Shown piece by piece: positions 55,834-64,000 of a DNA stretch of 64,000 bases. The DNA comes from Fusarium oxysporum f. sp. lycopersici 4287. Lineage: Eukaryota > Ascomycota > Sordariomycetes > Hypocreales > Nectriaceae. Position 1 is the first letter of the stretch; every line of letters begins with the position of its first letter. Location: assembly GCF_000149955.1 (NCBI RefSeq), contig NC_031000.1, positions 654,761 through 718,760 on the forward strand, in the 5' to 3' direction. Position numbers and translations under genes: made by a program. The notes beneath the pieces are model-generated. The model saw only the letters and a program-made list of their open reading frames with translations. It did not search any database and had not been told where the DNA came from.

Positions 55834-56577
55834 GCTTAGAGAGCCTGAAATGTTCCGAAGGCCTGTATTTAGCGTCTATGCGCGACTTAGCTCTCAAACA
55901 AACCATGATGTTTCGAGCATGACAATAGACCTTAATTATGCCACAAGCACATGTAACTAAATGCAAAATCCATTGTGGAGGCCCAATATGGTCAGAGTAT
56001 AATGCTTGTGCTTTGCCGTTTTTCTTTTTTCAATATCGACTACCGAGATATCTCCATAGCCTCTGGTCACAGCCCTCAGCTCGCAGGGTGTTCTTTTCAG
56101 GAGCGATCACCGGTGGGTTTGCTTGCCACAGCAATCAACCCCACCCTACCATTCTTCTCTTCTCGTACAGCGTCTTAATCTCCTTTCGGTAACCGCGCGC
56201 TGAGCTTAGTCACATTCGGAGGTCAGCTGTAAAACAAATGGCAGGTGACCATGCAACCGGACTAATTTTCCAATTTCGGAAGCCGGGCTTTATTTGACCT
56301 GTAAAGAGTTTGGCATCAAGAAAGTCCCGCTTACAAGACAGCACAGGTATTTCTCGGCGCTTTACGGTGTGTTTAAGTCAGATAGACACCACAAATATAT
56401 AAGGAAGACGATGGACATCTTTTTTCATAGATAACTTATCTTATGCCGCCTGTGAGACAAATCTTTAACAGAGCGAAGTGCATACTTTTTGATTAGTGTT
56501 AATCTAACCCCTATCAGCAGGCTGTTTATCAACTGGCTTTAGCTGTCTGTTTGTTCTGTAACAGGTGGGATGAAGCC
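55834..56577. other. Intergenic and promoter of regulator 3
   Basis: No gene is seen. A frame near 55.94-56.19 kb has no motif. The CCGCGCGC at about 56194 is one base off the shared palindrome. Confidence 0.35.
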
Positions 56578-58368
56578 ATGTCACCAGATAGTGAAGGATG
56601 CGAAACCAATTCGAAGTCTTCCAAGCCGTTGGCTTGTGTTCAGTGTCGTCGTCGCAGAGTCAAATGTGACCACAGTACTCCGTGCGCCAGATGTCTCAAG
56701 GCCTGTTGTATTTGCCAAATGTAGCCACTCTCATCTGTTCTCGAGTTCTTATATTATTGTAGGCCAGTCTGAACTGTACACCCTCTATCCCAGCCCCAAG
56801 TCGAAGACGCTTGCAGGCCAGAGAGGGTCTCTTAGAGCGTGTCAACTATTGTGAAGGACTTCTCACCCATTTCGTCACCCATGCATCGCCATCCATCTCG
56901 AAAATGAGACCCAGACAATATTCCCAACCTCTTGTCACCCAGAATCGAACAAGATTACATTCAGTGATGTCGACAGCGCTGCAATCAGCTGAGAAGTTAT
57001 TGATGGACAACATTGAAAAGGCCAATGGCCGCATCCACCTCTCGAATAGCAACCTCTCGTATGATGATTCAGTAAGTAGTGTGGACCATCGCAAGTACAT
57101 TGCTCTGACAGTTGACATTAGCTTAAAGCCATGGGGCCTGCCATCCATACCGAGGGAGTCCAAGAGTCGCAGGCTCCAGATCACGCGAGCCCTTTCCATG
57201 AGGACAATACTCCATTTCTCCTATCCCATGTTGGTGCGTCGTATTCTATCGGAACCTGTCGACCTAGTCCTGTACACATATTCAGGCTATGGCAGATCTA
57301 CTTGGACCGCGTCAATCCTTTGACCAAGATTGTCCACATCCCTACACTTCAGCCTTATGTCACAGAGGCTGCAGTTGACCAGGATCGCATTCCTCAGAAT
57401 TACCAGTGCCTCCTCTGCGCTATATCACTTATGGCTGCTATAACACTAGATGAGCGGGAATGTCAAGAACTAGTGGGTATGCTTCGTGGCATCCTAGTAC
57501 AAGAATTGATGGCGCGCACAAGGCATGCGTTACTTCAGTTTAATTTATTCGAGAATAACGACATGGCAATTCTTCAAGCTCTCGTCCTCTTTCTAGTAAG
57601 GCATCGCTCCGTACCTGGATTATGTTCTTCAAATTGACTAGACATTTGTAGATATCGCTCGATGCACATGGCGACAAACAGAAAGCCCGAATGTTCAGTC
57701 ATGCTGTCCTGTTTATTGCGATTAACATGGGCTATCACCAAGACGGCGAGCTTTTCAATCTTACTCCGTTCGAAACTGAGATGCGGAGGCGCATTTGGTG
57801 GCAAATACTTCTACAAGACGCCAATGTGACCGGCATGAGCCAAAATATATTCCAGGGCAATTTCAGTACCAAACAGCCTCAAAATTTCAATGACGTTAAT
57901 CTGTTTCCGGGCTCTACAAGGCCAATCGAGCCGCGTGATGAACCAACTGAGATGGGCTTCGTCCTCATCATCAACCGGGTGATGAGATTTGTGATGGATT
58001 CAAGACGAGCTGTTACGAACAACGATAAGTTCCCCATGATTCAGAGATTCCTGAAGCTAGACCAAGGGCTTCAAGAAATGGAGAGAAGATATATCAAGGC
58101 TTCGGCTGGCGGTGTTCACGAACTAGCATTGGCATTCCGATCAATTGTCTCAACGAATATTCTCAACATCCTCGATCTATCAAAGGAGCGACATGAGCAA
58201 GGCGACGTTATCTTCAAAGCCGAGTACACCACATCCCAAGATACTTTCGTAGAAAGCGACCGTGTCGGATATGTCTACACGTGCATGGACAAGTATCACT
58301 TTACCTGGTTTGCTCGGCAACATTTTCAGCGCCATGTCCTTGTCAGTCTAGGTTCTCATGTACATTGA
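56578..58368 (+). CDS. Zn2Cys6 transcription factor 3, 540 aa
   Basis: Exons 56578-56700, 56763-57071, 57122-57595 and 57652-58368 give 540 residues. The zinc cluster is CVQCRRRRVKC...CARCLKASLNC at residues 20-46. It is complete only if intron 1 is removed as a GC-AG intron (AAG then GCCTGT, ending TTGTAG); a GT donor elsewhere shifts the frame. A Pro/Arg linker (TPSIPAPSRRR) and the fungal-specific domain follow (FRLWQIYLDRVNPLTKIVHIPT by pieces IYLDRVNPLTKIVH, MGYHQDGELFNLTPFETEMRRRIWW by pieces LTPFETEMRRRIWW, and NDVNLFPG). The C-terminus ends shortly after WFARQHFQRHVL, somewhat earlier than many relatives, so it may be truncated. It lies next to the multicopper oxidase and may control that block; this is inference. 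Confidence 0.78.
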
Positions 58369-59886
58369 AAGTCGACAGAGCTCGTTTCTGAATATAGTTA
58401 AGCTGTCGTCAAAGACCGATACGATCGGCAATCTAGGCTACTGAGTTGAAGCTGCGTCTCTGATATTGATCGGCCTTTAAATCCTTTGAGGTGTGAGAAT
58501 AGATGGCCGATTTATGGATCATTCTACCAAGATACGAATATACGTCGCGAGGTTAAAAGTCATCATCAGCACAGGTTGTAAGCCATTTTGGGAATCAAGA
58601 TGTAATGCCTTCACAAATAGCGGCATTCTGTTACGATGAAGATTATTTTTTATGGCGTAAAAGTGCTGCCCTAGATCCCATTTTACAAAAAGACGAGGGT
58701 GCGTCTTCGCCTCTGTGTCAATCATTGTTGATAAGGATACCTTCCATTTGATAACACGGAAGAAATGAAGTGGTGTATAGCCCGAGAATACACAGCTGTT
58801 ATTCGGCTTTATTACTAAGCCTGCCTACGTTTCCTGATCATTTACAAAGATTGATAATGCTCAGCGGCATTCGCCACAGGAAAAGTCGCTCCAGTCCACA
58901 AAAAAGCTGACGAAAGCGCTTCTGTCCCTGTATAGTAGTGACATAATAAGCGGCAATGACAATAACTCAGACACCATCCACTCATCCCATTGTCGACACA
59001 AACAAGAGTCGGGATTTGCAACAAGAAGAGTACTGGAACAGACTTTGGGACGTCGGTATCGTTGATTTTCTGCCGATCGGATAGCATGAATGGAGGAGGC
59101 CACGCATTTAAATGCCTTACACAGAAAGAAAGGCTTCTCGTTCAACTCCTGAACGCCTCAAAATATAAGCATTTCTTGTGTTCATAAGCTTTTTCCACCC
59201 TCGGTTGATTCTTTGCACTAACTAATATTAGAGATCTGGGTGCGATCAGCGAAAGCTGACTTGATTTATGTACCGATATTTTCTTGATCTACTTATTATT
59301 GTTACTTCGTACTGGGCCCTAGATTTTCCGTCGACGTTTAAAATGCCAGCTACTTTACCCTTCTTGTGAGGAAATCGTTCCTGTTGCTTTACCTAACGAA
59401 AAATCATTTATTGGCTATACGTATCCTCGTACTGCGGTGAGTATATAGCAGAAGCCATTCCATGATGTGTGTTCCAAATTCCATAGTCTACAACCAGGAA
59501 TGTATGAAGTCCGACGCAGCAAACTCGCAGGGGGGTAGATACCTAGACAGAATAGGAGAACATGATCATGTGTTAAAGATATGTATGATCTCTGTACTGT
59601 AATGGGATCATCCAAATCTACGTATTTAAATCTACCGAATCTCATCAGTGGTGACAAGATCCCAGAACTGAGAGAACGGCACGGTGACGAAATGCTTCTA
59701 TAGTGAGGTAGCTACACTAGGTATTCGCATAACAGCACAAACGTCGCCATCGTCCTCGTAGGAGAAAAGTCTAGATGAAGCACTGATAGACAGACTGCTC
59801 GCCGCGTACAAGGACTTGAAGGAGATCTGATTTTAATTATAGTCCTAATGCCCCCTTTTAAAAGATTCTCTGCTGTTTGTTACATA
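58369..59886. other. Intergenic, no gene recognised
   Basis: Just after the regulator stop the words GTCGACAGAGCTCG (VDRAR in one frame) could be a remnant of the VDRAW motif that follows in longer regulators, hinting at C-terminal decay. The rest, to the end of the transporter gene, shows only short frames without motifs. Confidence 0.35.
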
Positions 59887-61496
59887 CTACAATCTGTATC
59901 GAAATGATTTATTTTCCCGATCCGTCAAGTCTTCCAACCCATGAAGTAACTCAGGTGGACCGTGGAGGCTGTCGCGTCTGTTATTCTCTCGGTCAAGTGC
60001 CCATCGGAGCGCGATAGCAGCGAAGACACAAACCGCAAAGCAAATCATGATTCCCGTGAATGATTCGTCGTAACGTGGTGCGAATTTTCTAAGAAGGTCA
60101 GCAGACGTAGGTCAGATGCGGTCTTCTAGTGGTCTACTTACGCGTCAAACATGAGAGGGCCTATGATGTTCCCAAGAGAATAGCCTATGAACGTCCCAGC
60201 AGCATATACAGCTTTCTTGGTGTGTCCAGCAACGTTGGAAGTGCCTAATCCAATGCACTGAACCCATGCGGAAGAGAAGAAGTTGATGAGGTAGAAGCCA
60301 ACAATTCGCCCTGCTCTGTTGGAATCTGGCAATTGCCAGATCAACGAACAGCCCAAGATAACAGGAACACATGCCCCTATGATAATGTAAAGCCTAGAGT
60401 TAGGAACCTTCCTGCCAATATAACCTGAACTGAGGATACAGATAAAGGCCAGGGCGCCAATGGGGAGATTGAGCAATAGTGATGTAAAAACGTCGAAACC
60501 CATATCCTTGAACACGATAGTCCCGAAAGTCGTCACAGCGCCGGAACCGGTGCAGGAAACAATAGACAAGACAATTATACCCCACATTCTATAGTCCAAC
60601 AAGGCTTCTCGAAATTGATAGGGTTTGAAATTCTTATCTTCAGCCCCAGCGTTGTTCCATCGAACTCGCTCCAGTAGAAGGCGGCGCTCAGCTTCCGTGA
60701 ACCCCTTGGCGTTCTGAGGGCTATCGGGGAATAACCACCACAGAGCGATCCCCCAGGCCAGGGTGGCGAGACCGGCAATGATATACATCCATTGCCAAGA
60801 GTTGAGAGCACCTCCCTTGATATGGCCAAGTCCGTAATTGATAAGGGGCGAGATTAGGAGAGACCCACCGCTGCAGGAATACCACCAACTGGATCGCGAT
60901 ACCTGTTCCGAGTGGGTATACCAGAGGCCTACGACGAGCATAAAGATGGGAGAAACACCTGCCTCGACGAGACCAAGCATGAAGCGGTTGACGAGTAGGC
61001 CTGAATATGAAGTGCAGGCAGGCGTACAGAGGATGACGAACGACCATAAGATGCAGATGGCTGTGCAAACTATTCGGATCGGATATCGTTGGGCGAGGAA
61101 CGAGATAGGATAAGTGCCCGCAATATATCCAAAATAGAAGATCAGAGAGACCCAAGAATATTTGAGGCCGGTCGCGAGCTTGAGATCCTCCCGTAGGCCG
61201 AAGATGGCGGCTTGGCTGAGGATGGCCTTGTCGTAGTATTGTAGGGCATAAGTGAAGCAGAGCTTACAACGTCAGGTTCAATTTGTGACAGGAAAGCGGA
61301 TATGACCTACCACAGGCATCAACTTTCGATCGATCTTTCGAAGCAACTTTCTGTCCGTCTCTTCATCGAGTTCTGCGCTGCTTCCCATCACTGAGCTGGG
61401 AACCCTCTCGAGATCAACAGCGGATGGTTTCCCACCAACACTGGTGTTTGAGGTCGTCTCGTCCTTCTGATCTGTCATAGTCGTGATCGCAGTCAC
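59887..61496 (-). CDS. MFS transporter, allantoate permease (Dal5/ACS) family, 502 aa
   Basis: Exons 61496-61311, 61262-60142 and 60088-59887 join into 502 residues. The cytosolic N-terminus (about 60 residues, acidic, ending RKLLRKIDRKLMPV) is followed by LCFTYALQYYDKAILSQAAI and GLKYSWVSLIFYFGYIAGTYP, given by the piece SWVSLIFYFGYIAGTYP. NRFMLGLVEAGVSPIFM is the family signature of TM4-TM5. Then come SLLISPLINYGLGH, a central loop with FPDSPQNAKGFTEAERRLLLERV (piece FPDSPQNAKGFTEAER), and GYSLGNIIGPLMFDAKFAPR near TM11. Twelve helices are expected. Members import allantoate, nicotinate, biotin precursors and similar anions with protons at the plasma membrane. The exact substrate is unknown. 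An alternative start at 61478 is possible. Confidence 0.92.
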
Positions 61497-62929
61497 TAAG
61501 GAAGATGGGTTGAATGAGGGTCAAAACAGAAGTTTGAGAACAGGAAATGTGATGAAGTGAGAATTTGGCTAGAATTATTGTCAAGATCAAGTCAAGCAAA
61601 AGGGGGCAGGAGCCGCGGGTTAATATAATCAAGAGTGTAGATATCTAGGGTCCAGCGGCCCCAGATTTTCTACCCCATATTTCGCTATGGTGATTCGGAT
61701 TTGCAGCTTGGATTGGGCCATTACCCCGCGTAGCCACAAGACGTGTCAGTTTACATTAGTCCTGATTAATGGGAAGTGAGAGCTGGAATGAATGCCAAGG
61801 TGGCACAGCACTCGACCGGCACCGTACTACCCGAAACCGAGCCGATCGGATATTTGACGGATTAGCCACTTATGGAATATCCGAGACCCCCTTCTGCCGA
61901 TGGCCTTGGTCTCGAACTTTCCTTGACCAGAGCTAAGCCTATCACCAGCCAGTCTTTCCTGGCAACAGCTATTTGTCTTTTTGAAGCAAAGCCGCAAAAG
62001 AGCATTTTCATTTTCACTATTGGGTTCTTCTTTTACCATTATTGCCTATCGCAGTATTTGATTAAAGTGTATAAGTCTAGAAACTATTCTGTTGTTGAGG
62101 TTGAAGGCAGTGAGGCCATTGAAGATCTTTGCAATCGTGTACCGACTAAAATGGTTAGGCACGAGAAGTCTCAGTACTAGCGTCCCATGAATTTCTTTTC
62201 GTTCTTGCCTGAGCTGTTACCTCCGCCGAGTCTGCATTTGGGTGGGGAGAAAGCGGTGGGTCACACATCTTGGCCAGCATAGTCTACATGTCGAACTCCA
62301 CATGGTTACGCCTGCAAGAGTGTAAAACATGTTCGTTAGGACTCCGTAAAAAGTAGCTCGCCAGCTGTCCACAAAGCCTTTTTGTCTCAGTGAGCCCTCC
62401 TGTGTTGGTGGTCAATCAGCCAGTAGAAAACTAGCCCGAAGTTAGCCCCCGTGGACCACGGCCTCGCTCTTGATACGTATCGCTACACTGCGTGGGTTAT
62501 GATGACTCGGATATTCTGAGCTCGATTTAGCGCCTTATCATACGCAACATGATCTACCCCGCAATCTTGACTGCGATCTAGCGCCTTGTCGAGATGAATT
62601 ATCCATCGTCATCCTTACAATTGGTTTGGTTCGCATGCAGGCTAACACATATCACTGTTTTGACGAGAATACCCTAACCATGGGCCTGGGTAAGAACGCT
62701 TCAAAAGCGCATGGAGTACAAAATATCCGGATATCGTGTATTCCGAGCGACGACGGTTGAGATTGAGCTTTGATTGTTGAGCGCCTCTCCTGTTATATAA
62801 AGGTTCTTGTCGCAAGGTCATCAGTCGAACAATCATTCATTCCCTGCCTACCTGTCAGCTTGAACTCATTCTAGCTTGCCCTCCTCTATTATCATATATC
62901 ATTAAATCACTTGAAGCGTTGTATCCGCA
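61497..62929. other. Intergenic between transporter and esterase
   Basis: The stretch is a divergent promoter region. A plus-strand frame of 102 codons at 61872-62180 has one hydrophobic segment (IFIFTIGFFFYHYCLS) but nothing else to support a gene. The last 100 bases before 62930 are a C/T-rich leader. Confidence 0.4.
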
Positions 62930-63785
62930 ATGAAGCTTCTTAATCTCCTGACACTTGCTCTTCTTGGCAATCTCTCTCAGGCGAGAACGGTCGACAAACG
63001 AGCCACTTTGACGCAGGTCACCAATTTTGGCAACAATCCCGGCAGTCTTAACATGTATATCTACGTTCCGGCCAAAATCGCCACCCAACCCGGCGTCGTT
63101 TTTACGCTCCACGGCGCTTCCGGTAACGCCCAGCAGCAGTTTACATCTACGCCTTATGCGACACTGGCCGAGCAGTACGGCTTTATTGCCGTCTATCCAG
63201 AGTCCCCCCAAGGCGCCTGGGATGCGACCTCGAGCAAATCACTTTTGCATAACGGCGGTGGCGCAAGCCAATCGATTGCTAGCATGGCTGCCTACGTGAT
63301 CAGCACATACAAAGCAAGCTCGAGCAAAGTATTCGTCTCTGGAGTGTCTTCTGGCGGAACAATGGCGGTAAGTTTGTCGTCTTGGGTATGGGATATCGTG
63401 AGGCCTCTGACAATGCGAGTGATAGTTTACCCTTGCAGGAGCCTACCCTGACGTCTTCAAGAGCGCCATCGTCTATTCTGCTGCTTCCACGGCGAACATC
63501 AAGAACCAGTATCCAGGATATACTGGCACTTACCCGAGTATTCAACTCTATCTAGGCTCTGCGGACACCATTATTGGTACATCTACCTTCAATAAGTCGC
63601 TTGCCAATTGGGCTCCGGTGCTTGGCTATGACACAACCCCAGATCAGGTGCTCACTAATAGTCCTGTCAGTGGTTGGACAACATATGTCCTGGGCAGTAA
63701 GCTAGAAGGCGTCTGGGCTCAGGGCGTTGGACATCCCGTTTCGACCCAGGGCAATGAGGACATGAAGTGGTGGGGATTTGCTTGA
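62930..63785 (+). CDS. Secreted CE1-type esterase (feruloyl/acetylxylan esterase, PHB-depolymerase family), 265 aa
   Basis: Exons 62930-63367 and 63426-63785 join to 265 residues through a 58-base intron ending GTGATAG. The later CAG at 63438 is not the acceptor because it shifts the frame, while the chosen site rebuilds TMAFTLAGAYPDVFKS. A signal peptide of about 19 residues and a KR processing site (VDKRA) precede the catalytic domain. Key motifs are VVFTLHGASGNAQQQF, SGVSSGGTMA (Ser nucleophile in GxSxG), YLGSADTIIG (Asp) and GVGHPVS (His). There is no carbohydrate-binding module. Such enzymes remove ferulate or acetate from hemicellulose outside the cell. A truncated relative lies at 25096. 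Confidence 0.9.
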
Positions 63786-64000
63786 TGATCAACGGACTGA
63801 TGATACTGGCGTGGGTTGCGAGTAGCGCCAGCATCGGTTGCCCTCTAACGCCACGTATCAAATGGTAACTGTTAAGATCTAAGGTAGAGCTATTGAACAT
63901 ATTAGTTTAAGGGTGCAATAGCGACGCGAGAAGAATACAAAGCCATATGGTTTTCCATTGGATGTCTAAATATTTCTAAGTCCACTTTCGGCTGGAAGGC
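63786..64000. other. Right edge, esterase 3' flank
   Basis: No gene is seen in the last 215 bases. Confidence 0.4.

Noticed and set aside
55727..55960. Longer 115-residue reading of the small Cys-rich gene
   Set aside because: It reads through a good intron and has no domain; splicing gives a compact Cys-patterned peptide.
63426..63545. Frameshifted esterase (CAG acceptor at 63438)
   Set aside because: Using the earlier acceptor GTGATAG restores TMAFTLAGAYPDVF and an open frame to the stop, so the gene is intact.

Overview
The window is nuclear DNA of a filamentous ascomycete (Pezizomycotina, probably a Sordariomycete of Fusarium type). The reasons are GT-AG introns of about 50-75 bases with CTGAC/CTAAC branch sites, three Zn2Cys6 regulators, a Ppo-type fatty-acid oxygenase, pogo/Fot-like transposons with TA target duplications, a Tad/I-like LINE with CCHC knuckles and RNase H, and TA-rich RIP-like blocks. 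The species is inference.

Layout. 1-5.8 kb: a partial gene, an alpha/beta-hydrolase-like protein and a secondary-metabolism type FAD oxidase. 8.1-12.1 kb: a 13-exon ppo dioxygenase/P450 gene that splices to 1121 residues but lacks one splice-acceptor AG. 14.0-19.9 kb: a nearly full LINE with one in-frame stop. 20-25.9 kb: unidentified DNA with unusual palindromes, one unknown 205-residue protein, AT-rich relics and a truncated esterase relic whose intact homologue lies at 62.9 kb. 25.9-27.0 kb: a secreted DUF1996 protein. 27.7-39.8 kb: two paralogous five-exon Zn2Cys6 regulators flank a 4-hydroxyphenylpyruvate dioxygenase (HPPD) gene and a pogo transposon. 40.2-42.1 kb: a second pogo element. 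42.6-55.2 kb: NmrA-like protein, FMN reductase, second NmrA-like protein, pirin, glutathionyl-hydroquinone-reductase-like GST and a multicopper oxidase. 55.6-64 kb: a 53-residue Cys-rich secreted protein, a third Zn2Cys6 regulator, a Dal5-type transporter and a secreted CE1 esterase.

How it may work together. The 42.6-55.2 kb genes share a theme of quinone and phenolic redox chemistry, with NmrA-type NAD(P)-sensing proteins. An identical palindrome CCGCGCGG (a CCG-N2-CGG site of the kind Zn2Cys6 factors bind) lies in every upstream region of this block: 42631, 42687, 45135, 48395 and 52327. Only one other copy was noticed, at 21001. HPPD has two GCGG-N8-CCGCC inverted sites in its own promoter and sits between the paralogous regulators. 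I read this as a possible aromatic/quinone stress gene neighbourhood. Pirin and the GST each carry one premature stop, so part of it may be decaying.

Exon structures were worked out by hand from splice signals and reading frame; no alignment or database search was run.
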